Origin: Chroococcus sp. FPU101
GTDB lineage: Bacteria; Cyanobacteriota; Cyanobacteriia; Cyanobacteriales; Microcystaceae
Reading direction: 5' to 3'
Length of the DNA: 64,000 nucleotides
Assembly (NCBI RefSeq): GCF_017312365.1
Contig: NZ_BLJI01000006.1
Span: forward strand, 107,611 to 171,610
Shown here: one piece after another, positions 35,001 through 41,689 of the stretch
Numbering within the stretch: position 1 is the first letter of the stretch
How the letters are laid out: each line of letters opens with the position of its first letter
Notes under the pieces: generated by a model
Database searches by the model: none
What the model was told of the DNA's origin: nothing
Seen by the model: only the letters and a program-made list of their open reading frames with translations
Made by a program: the position numbers and the translations under genes

Positions 35001-36615
35001 CGCCATTGTAAATTTTGCCAACTGCGTTAGCATATAATCCAACAATGTTTTGAGCAATGTGAGGAATGGCTTCTAGGGTTGTTCGTCCTAATTCTTTTTG
35101 AGTCCTTTTTTCGAGTTTAGGCGGAGAAGTAAAAGTTAGAGGCTCTGTTGCTTTAGGACGACAGGCAACGCAATTGGGTACTTTTTCTTGGCTTAGGGTA
35201 TAGCCATTATCACCATCAAAGTCACCTTGATGGTTTTGTCGCCATGTATTAGGGTCAATAAAAAAGCATCCTTTATATTTTGTAAGATGTTCTGCTCCTT
35301 TTTGACGATTATCGACTTGATAACTGACTAAATTTCCAGGGTTTGTCGGGTATCGTCCAACTAGAAGAGTCGTACCATTTGGCACATCTCCACAGACAAT
35401 TGTTCCAGGTCTGAGATTCCAAGCGGGCATGGCCATTCTTCCATCTGGATGAATAGCTCCTTTTTGAGCTAGGTTTTTCCATTTATTAATTGTGTTATTT
35501 TCTAAAGTTTCTCTGATGTACGGGTTTTCATTAAGGAGATGGTAGCGATCTGCTTTTAAAATTTCAATTGTTTTGTCGTTTTGATTGCTTTTTTCTTCTG
35601 CTACAGGGAATTTTGAGTTTAATTCTTTGTCTTTCTCTGCTTGGTTAATAATATAAGCCTTAAGAGTAATTGGGTCTTTTTGAACTTCAGCTAATTGTTG
35701 AGCAACTTTTTGAGTTATAGGCACAATGTCTTTTTGAATTGCTTCTGGAGTTAGTTCTAGTAGAGTTTGCCAAGAACAATTCCACTGTTCAACTTTGGCA
35801 TTATTCATGTTTCCTAACAGTGTTTTGGGAAGCTCTACGGTGTCGAGTTGAAGAAGTCTTTGAATTTCTTCTTTATTAAGTCCTTTAATTTGGCTAACAT
35901 CGATGATTAAATCATATCCAAGCTGATCGGTTAGTTCAGCATTGGGCAGAAATGTTCCCTTGGCTTGAAAGCTTATTTCAGGAGTGTTAGGATGATCTTT
36001 TTTCCAAGCATCTGTATAGCTAAGACGGAATTGAAAGGGCCGATCTGCTGTTGCGTTAAATTTTTCAACCAGTCGTGGACTAATTTTTCCATGACCATCT
36101 GCTGTTTCAAATTCATGATTGAGATCGGTAGATTCACAGTCTATAAATTTAACTACAAGAGTTTCTTCAATTTTGCTAATTGCTTGATGGTTATTACTAT
36201 TGCTTAATCCACCATAGAATAACTTTGAATCTTCTTTTTTGAAAAAGTTATTTTGGTATTTCTGACAGAGTTCGGGGTCGGCGTAGAGAATAGATGTTCC
36301 TGAAACATATAAGATGTCTCGTTCAATTTCATCTGGAAAATGAGAATAGTTTTTAAGCTTTCTACTTACTATTTCGGGTTCTTGTTGGTTGTCTAAACGT
36401 AGAATCGCTAGGGTTTGTCTTTGTTTTTCGGTGATTCCGAGTTCATCGTCAGTTAGAAGATGATAAAGCTGTGTGTTTCTTAGGATTTCTTTTTGGGATA
36501 AAAATTTTTGAGGATCGTGAGCAAAATCGATAACAGGAATATGAATTTCACCTTCAGGGCTAAAAATAACTTCTGGTTGTTCTACAGGAATAAAATTAAG
36601 TGATAGATCAAACAT
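32044..36615 (-). CDS. Giant two-barrel RNA polymerase-like protein with YpsA/SLOG domain
   Basis: This 1523-residue protein shows, in order, ADGHGKIS (172-179), FQFR (about 194), QAKGTF with Lys219, IDVSQIKG, then LVGRYPTNPGN with Arg421, and QGDFDGDNGY with the Asp triad at 465-469. That order matches eukaryotic RNA-dependent RNA polymerases (DGxGKIS, QxR...KG, NPCLHPGD, DLDGD) and the two double-psi barrels of multisubunit and YonO-like polymerases, where DxDGD binds catalytic metal. Residues about 1125-1260 are a YpsA/SLOG nucleotide-binding fold (VISGGQTGVDRLG). A C-terminal module (about 1300-1420) has RRFSSL, DVKGYR and DQFATT. I chose the ATG at 36615, which has GAGG 5 nt upstream; the frame also opens at 36645. 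Polymerase activity is inference from motifs. Confidence 0.78.
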   Translation of the reverse strand: MFDLSLNFIPVEQPEVIFSPEGEIHIPVIDFAHDPQKFLSQKEILRNTQLYHLLTDDELGITEKQRQTLAILRLDNQQEPEIVSRKLKNYSHFPDEIERDILYVSGTSILYADPELCQKYQNNFFKKEDSKLFYGGLSNSNNHQAISKIEETLVVKFIDCESTDLNHEFETADGHGKISPRLVEKFNATADRPFQFRLSYTDAWKKDHPNTPEISFQAKGTFLPNAELTDQLGYDLIIDVSQIKGLNKEEIQRLLQLDTVELPKTLLGNMNNAKVEQWNCSWQTLLELTPEAIQKDIVPITQKVAQQLAEVQKDPITLKAYIINQAEKDKELNSKFPVAEEKSNQNDKTIEILKADRYHLLNENPYIRETLENNTINKWKNLAQKGAIHPDGRMAMPAWNLRPGTIVCGDVPNGTTLLVGRYPTNPGNLVSYQVDNRQKGAEHLTKYKGCFFIDPNTWRQNHQGDFDGDNGYTLSQEKVPNCVACRPKATEPLTFTSPPKLEKRTQKELGRTTLEAIPHIAQNIVGLYANAVGKIYNGEIQSGEPVGKFQSQQKELIERGTTLMQAATDLAKGAPHPEEIDPDFLNDAKEFTYKHPTHFFNALKNEKVYRSCLFPTDNTRLSILPEIVNQEWSQVQLPSSRPLHEFRYIFTPPFEKNTPEFKNWETHYLTTAQEIKERFEAHNKTIHQKKLHENDIKESYSEFYKYERNRIEEYYKTPEERQLFMLALGYLETASNKHQEVQNRCDEIAIHLKPEFNHYSNYERNTSAIPLPTYVYSVPFKQKESLTIEAEEAYQNLEFESLKNKIFTFELSNHNGKIQVFNNNELIGTIQEPLKIPENEKITIMASLKPEQQGLLSLTRNTVIDALSVAKETLDYLDLKYETKLDNKLPMVHFALLNSEKNPEFIEKLKEKYANNYLENQLKFSDQDLRYEDHKGQSKSLYIIAPENCGWINNSSLKKGGLVYNLCSEELAKYLENFEVKTLTLVGQQYNAFKGIDFKQYQGKIFELKVEADQTENPQYKHQPIITIGNQTLARFATNTPKLPIGTTFIGEIIPKGKSLIVEIQENSIKIPEPKAIAYSNPLKVKKPKKIEIISSNSKITQPSTPKVKIELDQEKTTQNNNNCSLTVISGGQTGVDRLGLEIAKSLNIPTKGYAAGNYMTEKGIDLSLKEFNLIPGKEYSSLKDTYNFRTGANIKISDGTLILGDHSSPGSKVTIQYAKALNKPYLTLSNEQLQNPELSAQIITEWIKNNNIKTLNIAGNRESKLNQQALENIKQTLSQALSHTLEPQQKTEVENKPYNWSRYPVTNQNCYEVSSNGDRRFSSLSATLKDGRTIEEAYQLDVKGYREISNDWKAGKGKQPLKKKSQSELAKEYKELWKQYLKENSELLQDLIKLPKGTILTDQFATTEINQAKTLSDILNSIHQHLEQKSIEKVTKQKPRIQMVERNDTKIIIQDPEKFKVELISDNNQSSKLPTEIASVSEEINSKLNQQKDRSSENYKLRTQKVNQQSKSLNSQQTLEFE

Positions 36616-36780
36616 AAAAGCCTCAGTAACGAATTTGCAATACAAAAAACGTAAATATACAAGTCAAAGGAGTATTTTCCGATTTTAAAAATACGATTAT
36701 TACTTGTCTTCCTGCTTTTGGGTGAAGTAGAGAAAGTGTTATTTTGGGAGAATAACAATTAATTAAATTAGGTATAAGAA

Positions 36781-37404
36781 ATGTCTTTTAATACAACTGA
36801 TCCAGTAGCGCAAGCTTTTTCTTTACAAGTTAAATCTCGTCAACTTATGGGGACTTTGACGGAGAATATTTTTTCAATTGCGAGTGAGCAGGTTACTCCA
36901 TTTTATATTGATCCTAATGAGCTACAAGGAGAGGCAGAATGTGTGTCAGAAAATCCTATCCAGTTGCAAGGTGTTCAACTAACGTTTTTAGATGAAGACG
37001 AGCAAGATAAATCCTGGATTAAGGAAGTTGAAACGGCTGATTTTGGTTTTACATGGCCTGAAGGTTATCCAAGTGATTTACAACATTTAACTCAAGTAGA
37101 AGCAAATGTTGTTTTGTTGGTTCGTTTTGGATTACATAAGCCTTCTTTAATTCGCCAGAAATGGCCTGACCACTTTATGGAAGATCTTCAACAGTTGTCA
37201 AACCAAGAAGAAGCTTCAGTCGTATGGAATCTTCGCGCAACTTATCGATATCTTGTTTATTTAGAGCGCAAAGAGGCACGTACACTCGAAGAAGTTGCGC
37301 GAAGAAGCGAAAAGTCTCTAGAGGCTGCTACCTTTGCAACTTATTTTACTGATGGTGAAGATATCAGTGGACGAGATTGGAGTGATGCTTTGAGTAATTT
37401 TTAG
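36781..37404 (+). CDS. Hypothetical acidic protein
   Basis: This 207-residue soluble protein is acidic and mixed alpha/beta. There is a strongly helical middle (HLTQVEANVVLLVRFG, about 100-116) and a second helical region with RATYRYLVYLERKEA. No motif or family is recognised. It is divergent from the polymerase-like gene across 165 bp and converges on the Gp157-like gene, sharing overlapping stop codons (37401-37404). Divergent pairing suggests joint regulation with the polymerase-like protein, which is inference. Confidence 0.6.
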   Translation: MSFNTTDPVAQAFSLQVKSRQLMGTLTENIFSIASEQVTPFYIDPNELQGEAECVSENPIQLQGVQLTFLDEDEQDKSWIKEVETADFGFTWPEGYPSDLQHLTQVEANVVLLVRFGLHKPSLIRQKWPDHFMEDLQQLSNQEEASVVWNLRATYRYLVYLERKEARTLEEVARRSEKSLEAATFATYFTDGEDISGRDWSDALSNF

Positions 37405-37955
37405 TGAGATTGGTAATCATTGAAGTTGGTGTTTTTGAGGATTTGATAAATCACTTTTATTTTTTGCTCAATCGAGACTCCTGGTAAATCAATTCCTTGT
37501 TTCCAATCTTCAATGATTGCTTTTTTATCAATTTTTTGAGTGATTGTTGTTTTTTGTGTAATATACTCTGGAGCAATTGTTGCTTCGTCAATAATTGTAC
37601 AACTAGGAGGATTAAGACGAAAACTGATGGCGTATTTTTGACCGATCGCTTTTTCGCTTATCATTCCTGCTTGATAACCTTTGATTAAGCTTTGATCTAA
37701 GCTCTTATTCCATCTTTCAAGCCGTTCAAGTTCAGTTTGGTGAATTTGATTTAAGTAACTTATTCTCGCCTTGATAGCTATGATATCAGCCTCAAGTTGT
37801 GTTTTAATTTCTACCAGTTGATCTATTAATTCTTCTTGGCTGATTTGACTTTGGATTAGCTTTATAAATTCTTCATCTTCTAATCTTTCTAAATTCTCCC
37901 ATAGGTATGAGCCATAATGAGAATTGCTGAGTAATTTATATATTAGATTGGACAT
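37401..37955 (-). CDS. Siphovirus Gp157-family protein
   Basis: This 184-residue protein fits the Gp157 family, found mostly in phages next to single-strand annealing or recombination genes. It has a helical N-terminal half with a coiled coil (LEDEEFIKLI, then ELIDQLVEIKTQLEADI), followed by the family pattern of a strand, a Pro-Pro, an acidic turn and a C-terminal Lys-Lys segment (RLNPPSCTIIDEA, DKKAIIEDWKQG, LPGVSIE). Known members are proposed host-nuclease inhibitors or recombination accessories. Its presence hints at phage-derived cargo on the plasmid. It is 4 bp convergent with the gene at 36781. Confidence 0.8.
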   Translation of the reverse strand: MSNLIYKLLSNSHYGSYLWENLERLEDEEFIKLIQSQISQEELIDQLVEIKTQLEADIIAIKARISYLNQIHQTELERLERWNKSLDQSLIKGYQAGMISEKAIGQKYAISFRLNPPSCTIIDEATIAPEYITQKTTITQKIDKKAIIEDWKQGIDLPGVSIEQKIKVIYQILKNTNFNDYQSH

Positions 37956-37980
37956 AATTCAACCTCATAAACTTTTTGTA

Positions 37981-38000
37981 AAAGAGGCGTTAGCCTCTTT
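37981..38000. promoter_or_regulatory. Perfect hairpin next to the ATG of the 38007 gene
   Basis: AAAGAGGC (37981-37988) and GCCTCTTT (37993-38000) form a perfect 8-bp stem with a GTTA loop, ending 6 nt before the ATG at 38007. Folding would cover the ribosome-binding region of that gene, and no other Shine-Dalgarno is visible. It may be a translational control element. It also lies 25 bp upstream of the divergent Gp157-like gene. Confidence 0.55.
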
Positions 38001-38006
38001 GATCTG

Positions 38007-38960
38007 ATGGCAAAAAATTATTATCCGATGGTATTTGTTCCATTAAATTTTAAACTTTTTCAATCTTCTTCTAAGGTAATAGAACAAAATAATATTTCAC
38101 TGATACAGCCAGTCCTTCCTCTTTATCCAGTTGCATTAGTGAATCGCTTTAAGTTTTACATGAATGTTTTTTGGATTATCTGGGTGATACTTTCAATAGT
38201 GCTATATGCAATTGCTATATATCAAAGATTATCTTTGTTAATTCTTTTTCTATTTCTATTTATTGTTTTTTCAATTTTTCTTCTTTCTTGGTCTTATTTA
38301 CAAAATTATAAATTTAAGTTGACTAAAGATTATTATAAAGAATTAAATCAATATTTTCAAAAATTTTCAAAACTAAAAAAAGTTGTTGTTCAAGAAGAAA
38401 CTAAGAAATTTGATTTTAAACCAAAGATGTTTTCAATCGAACAAGGTGATGCTTATTATGGTTTAAGCGAATCTAGTTTTAAAGTTTATCTTGAAAATTA
38501 TTTTAATGTTAAGCAGGGGTTAGTTTTTAAAGTAAGTGATAAGTACAATTATACGGCTGATTTTATTATTTCCCATTCTTCAGGCTTGATGATTGATGTA
38601 GAGATTGATGAGCCTTATGCTTTAAGAAATGCAGAGCCGACACATTGTATAGATCAGTTGACTGACAGGAAGCGAAATCACTGGTTTTGTGATCAAGGAT
38701 ATGTGGTAATTCGTTTTAGTGAATATCAAGTTGTTATCCAACCTGAGTCTTGTTGCTATTTTATAGCAAAGGTTATCTTTGATTACACAGGTGATTTAAC
38801 CCAATTAAATCGATTTGGAAAAGTTTTACAATTGGTTCCTCAATATGCTTGGAATACTCAAGAAGCAAAGATGATGATCAAAAAGCAATATCGTGCGTCT
38901 TATCTACCGAGTGCTGTTATCGTTAAGTCTAAAAAAAGATTGTCTCGAAAAAGAGCTTAG
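38007..38960 (+). CDS. Membrane-anchored PD-(D/E)XK-like nuclease candidate
   Basis: This 317-residue protein has two transmembrane helices (about 50-70 and 73-97) followed by a soluble domain. The soluble part has YTADFIISHSSGLMIDVEID (about 178-197), in which an Asp precedes the D-V-E-I-D pair, then a Lys/Arg-rich segment (TDRKRNHWFCDQGYVVIRFSE, with its Arg and Phe before the last strand), as in DUF559/Vsr-like and PD-(D/E)XK folds. The catalytic residues would be the Asp near 180 and the E/D of VEID. A membrane-tethered nuclease beside a relaxase could act in entry exclusion or defence; that is inference. Alternatives are a non-enzymatic DNA-binding membrane protein. Confidence 0.6.
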   Translation: MAKNYYPMVFVPLNFKLFQSSSKVIEQNNISLIQPVLPLYPVALVNRFKFYMNVFWIIWVILSIVLYAIAIYQRLSLLILFLFLFIVFSIFLLSWSYLQNYKFKLTKDYYKELNQYFQKFSKLKKVVVQEETKKFDFKPKMFSIEQGDAYYGLSESSFKVYLENYFNVKQGLVFKVSDKYNYTADFIISHSSGLMIDVEIDEPYALRNAEPTHCIDQLTDRKRNHWFCDQGYVVIRFSEYQVVIQPESCCYFIAKVIFDYTGDLTQLNRFGKVLQLVPQYAWNTQEAKMMIKKQYRASYLPSAVIVKSKKRLSRKRA

Positions 38961-38981
38961 TTTAATTGTACATTTAATTTT

Positions 38982-39398
38982 CTATTTTTTTAAGGTAAAG
39001 ATACTTAATAAACTTTTATCTAATATCCAGTTAAATAGACTAAACTGCGTTAGGGGGTAGTACATATCCCAGTTAAAAGGTAAAGATTTAAAAGGAGTAA
39101 TTGATTGATATTTTCCATATTTGAGAGTAAGCATAATTTGAATTGTAATTAGAATTATGGCAGATAGATAGAATAGCTTAAAGTTAAATTTTGTTGAGCG
39201 ACACCAAATTCTTTTAGGTCTTTTTTTTAGAAGTCTGATTGAGTTAAGAGGGATAAACAGACCTGTTAAAGTAATGAAAATGATTAAAATTTTGCTTAGG
39301 ATTAAAATTAAAGCGATCGGGATCACTAGCTCTGCACCTAATCCTCCTTTACTTCCTTTCCATTTTAGATATTCTTCATAGTCATCTCTAAATTTCAT
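38982..39398 (-). CDS. Small membrane protein downstream of relaxase
   Basis: This 138-residue protein has three hydrophobic segments (about 25-46, 68-90, 110-125) and an N-terminal polar helix (FRDDYEEYLKWKG). It overlaps the 3' end of the relaxase gene by 11 bp, so it is co-translated with it. It may be a mobilisation accessory or membrane partner of the relaxosome; no family is recognised. Confidence 0.6.
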   Translation of the reverse strand: MKFRDDYEEYLKWKGSKGGLGAELVIPIALILILSKILIIFITLTGLFIPLNSIRLLKKRPKRIWCRSTKFNFKLFYLSAIILITIQIMLTLKYGKYQSITPFKSLPFNWDMYYPLTQFSLFNWILDKSLLSIFTLKK

Positions 39399-40161
39399 TT
39401 TGCTCAGTTTTTTGTGGTGAATTATTCCAATTATCAGGGCTATAACGTCTACCTAGCCGATTGATTCCGATTAATTGATTTTTGTGTTGGTAACAGTATC
39501 CTTTTTTATATGGAATGATCTTTATTTCTTGTTTTTCGAGTAAAGATAATTTTTCATCTACTGAAATGTTAAGATTAATAATTGGTTCTAAAAGTGTTTG
39601 GAATTGTTTGATAATTGAACTTTTTGGTTCAAAACCACGTTTAAATATTTTCTGATATTCGCTGTTTGTATAATGTTTTTGCTCGACTTCTCTGCTAGGA
39701 ATAATTGGCTTAAGATTGTATTCTTTTCTTAATTCATGTAAATTTTTCTCAATTTCTCTTATAAAATTATGGTTTATTGCTTTTTCGCTGTTAATTGGAA
39801 TACGGTTGATTATTAAATGTAAGTGAGGGCGAATGGTGTTATCTGTTACTGCATCGTAGTGTTCGACCATAATCCATTGACAGTTTTCCATTGAAAGTGA
39901 TTCTAATAATGAAGTTGCGAATTTAATCTTCGATTGTTCTATGAGTTTGTTTTGGTCTTCGGGATGTGGATTAAGTGATAGATGGAGACAAGGCTTTTTA
40001 ATTCTACTATTACTTGAGCTAATAAATTCAAACTCTTCAGCTAATAAATCTGCTTTATTCCCAATTAGCAAGTTTTGGTAAATTATTCTACAGTTGGGTT
40101 TACTTAAAATATAATTGAGACAAGCTTTAAATTTACTTTGTAAAGTTACTTTGCCAATCAT
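39388..40161 (-). CDS. Short relaxase/mobilisation nuclease (MobA/VirD2-like)
   Basis: This 257-residue relaxase has the metal-binding HxH motif in RPHLHLIINRI (about residue 127), preceded by a His-containing strand (KPCLHLSLNPHPED, about residue 53) and a histidine triad context typical of MOB relaxases. A Tyr nucleophile must lie N-terminal (candidates near YILSK at 17 and YQNLL at 28). It is shorter than most MOBP relaxases, which carry extra helicase or primase domains, so it is a minimal nuclease. Start codon and that of the divergent gene share the CATG at 40159-40162. It should nick an oriT; the adjacent non-coding region is the obvious place to look. Confidence 0.85.
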   Translation of the reverse strand: MIGKVTLQSKFKACLNYILSKPNCRIIYQNLLIGNKADLLAEEFEFISSSNSRIKKPCLHLSLNPHPEDQNKLIEQSKIKFATSLLESLSMENCQWIMVEHYDAVTDNTIRPHLHLIINRIPINSEKAINHNFIREIEKNLHELRKEYNLKPIIPSREVEQKHYTNSEYQKIFKRGFEPKSSIIKQFQTLLEPIINLNISVDEKLSLLEKQEIKIIPYKKGYCYQHKNQLIGINRLGRRYSPDNWNNSPQKTEQNEI

Positions 40162-40600
40162 GGATAGTGTTTCTATTTATTACAAGCGATTTGCTTTGAT
40201 TTTTATATCATTGCTTGTTGGAATTATTGATTTAATGGCAGGTTCAATTAATAAGGGCCATTGGTCAGCGATTGAGCATGGAGAATTAATTTCATGGTTG
40301 CTGTTGGGTTCTCTAATTGTTTTTGGTTTATATGCTGCTCTATTTACTACATATTACTGTATTTTGTCTTTTCGTTGCTTTAATTTGACTTTCTGGAAGT
40401 GGTTTATTTTATGGTTATCTTCTGATCTTTGTCTGGTTTCAATCATTGGTCTTCAAGGCATTGCTTATCAACCAGTTTATTCGATTGCAGTTAAAATAAT
40501 GCTATCTTTTGGTTTAATGATGATTGTGGTTTGGCTAATGCTCATTGTTTTGGGTCTTATTGCTGTTTCTAGAAATCTTAAGTTTTTTCAAGATTCTTAA
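40160..40600 (+). CDS. Polytopic membrane protein divergent to relaxase
   Basis: This 146-residue protein has four hydrophobic helices (about 12-32, 40-62, 77-97, 107-133). The frame extends upstream to 40115, but the ATG at 40160 is inside the CATG shared with the relaxase start and opens a typical N terminus (DSVSIYYKRF). It has no recognisable family. A membrane protein paired with a relaxase might contribute to exclusion or channel function; that is inference. Confidence 0.6.
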   Translation: MDSVSIYYKRFALIFISLLVGIIDLMAGSINKGHWSAIEHGELISWLLLGSLIVFGLYAALFTTYYCILSFRCFNLTFWKWFILWLSSDLCLVSIIGLQGIAYQPVYSIAVKIMLSFGLMMIVVWLMLIVLGLIAVSRNLKFFQDS

Positions 40601-40760
40601 TTGAAAGTCGTGAGTGGTACGGTACATTATGATTGGTTATAGCTTACATTTCATAAATTCCTGTAATGCTTGCCATGTATAGCTTTTTTCATAAAACTAT
40701 AAAATTTTATCAATAAAAGTTAAAAATAAATACTTAAGAAAGAGCGACAGTATTAAATCA

Positions 40761-40936
40761 ACACCGTCGAGCGTAGTTTTCAAGACGACAGAGGTGTAGT
40801 ACCGTGTAGAGTCTGACCGAAGTGACCAGACCTTGATCATTACGGTCGGTAAAGGCTATTGCCCTCAAGCTCACCGCTACCCCATCATTGCGCCTGTAAT
40901 GGTTTAAGGCTTCGAGGACGAAAGAAGAAGCAGGGA
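40761..40936 (+). ncRNA. Probable structured RNA, unidentified
   Basis: This 176-bp stretch is clearly richer in GC than its flanks and folds by eye into several stems. ACACCGTCG (40761-40769) pairs with CGAC (40786-40789) plus GGTGT (40793-40797) across a 3-nt bulge. TACCG (40800-40804) pairs with CGGTA (40847-40851), enclosing GTCTG/CAGAC (40811-40815 and 40827-40831). GGC/GCC around TATT (40854-40863) and GCTTC/GAAGC (40909-40913 and 40927-40931) are further hairpins. No open frame of note is present. Strand is inferred. It could be an antisense control RNA, an omega-RNA-like remnant or part of an origin. Confidence 0.5.
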
Positions 40937-40968
40937 TGGTGGTTAATGAAATAAAGTTTTTGAAGAAA

Positions 40969-41211
40969 CATAGGCAGTCACATAAGCAGTCACATAGCCT
41001 AGAGCCTATGCCACATAGCCAACATAGGCAAAATAGGCAGATACATATAGTGGATGAAAAAAATCATCAGATAGATCCACTTCTCCATTAATTGAACCTC
41101 CCTTAGCGGAAAATTATCTAAAAATAGAAGAAGGTATGGTTACTGCCTATGCTGACTATGTTGGCTAGGGCGAAGAAGCCTAAAACCTATGGCTAATAAG
41201 GAACATAGGCA
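40969..41211. repeat. CATAGGC repeats and 24-bp inverted repeat
   Basis: CATAGGCA occurs at 40969, 41023 and 41204, and its complement TGCCTATG at 41144, with near copies such as CATAGCC (40993) and GCCTATG (41004). The block 41017-41040 and the block 41143-41166 are inverted repeats of 24 bp with about six mismatches, flanking 102 bp. This resembles regulator-binding or origin repeats. No gene lies between 40600 and 41715. Confidence 0.6.
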
Positions 41212-41307
41212 ATTTTATCAATTTTGATCTCAATGTTCTTTCTCGCTATGTTTAATGTTTAAATTAACTATGCAGGAAGGTGAGATAAAAATAAATAGGC
41301 TATTTGG
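41212..41307. other. Non-coding spacer between two repeat clusters
   Basis: About 95 bp of AT-rich sequence with no open frame of note separates the CATAGGC cluster from the GATTACAAA cluster. I see nothing else in it. Confidence 0.4.
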
Positions 41308-41680
41308 GATTACAAAAAGGCGGATGGGAAAAGAATGACAGGTGCAATTTTAGATTCAGTCAGATGGTGGAAACAAAAAAACAAAACCAATTAGAAATAG
41401 CGATCGCGTAACCGTTCGGTGTCGAAACTTGATTACAGGCTTAAGGATTTGAGATAATTCCGAAGTTCGGAGCCAAAGAAAAGGGTTACAAAAAGTCTGA
41501 TAAAGATAGTATTAGACGAACATTACAAAGACCCTAAACGACGATTACAAACCCTCTACATTTAGATAAATAACGGCATTATAGACAATGCTCGTTTATG
41601 AGAAAGAGCCAAGAGCTTGTAACCCTTACTTAACTTAAATAATGTCTACTTAACTAGACTATACTATTAGGGTTGTAATC
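41308..41680. repeat. Iteron-like GATTACAAA cluster
   Basis: Copies and near copies lie at 41308-41316 (GATTACAAA), 41431 (GATTACAGG), 41484-41492 (GGTTACAAA), 41521 (CATTACAAA), 41543-41551 (GATTACAAA), and inverted at 41617 (TTGTAACCC) and 41673 (TTGTAATC). Seven occurrences in about 370 bp, next to a relaxase and a non-coding region, is a good sign of an iteron or origin control region. The known Rep gene is not in this window. An IS element begins 10 bp to the right. Confidence 0.5.
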
Positions 41681-41689
41681 GACATTTGA

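Noticed and set aside
40761..40936. Hammerhead ribozyme or group II intron domain V
   Set aside because: I looked for CUGAUGA plus GAAA and for the domain V stem, and neither is present; only generic stems can be supported.
40761..41680. CRISPR array
   Set aside because: Repeats are short, irregularly spaced and partly inverted; no 25-40-bp repeats with unique spacers of constant length and no cas genes.
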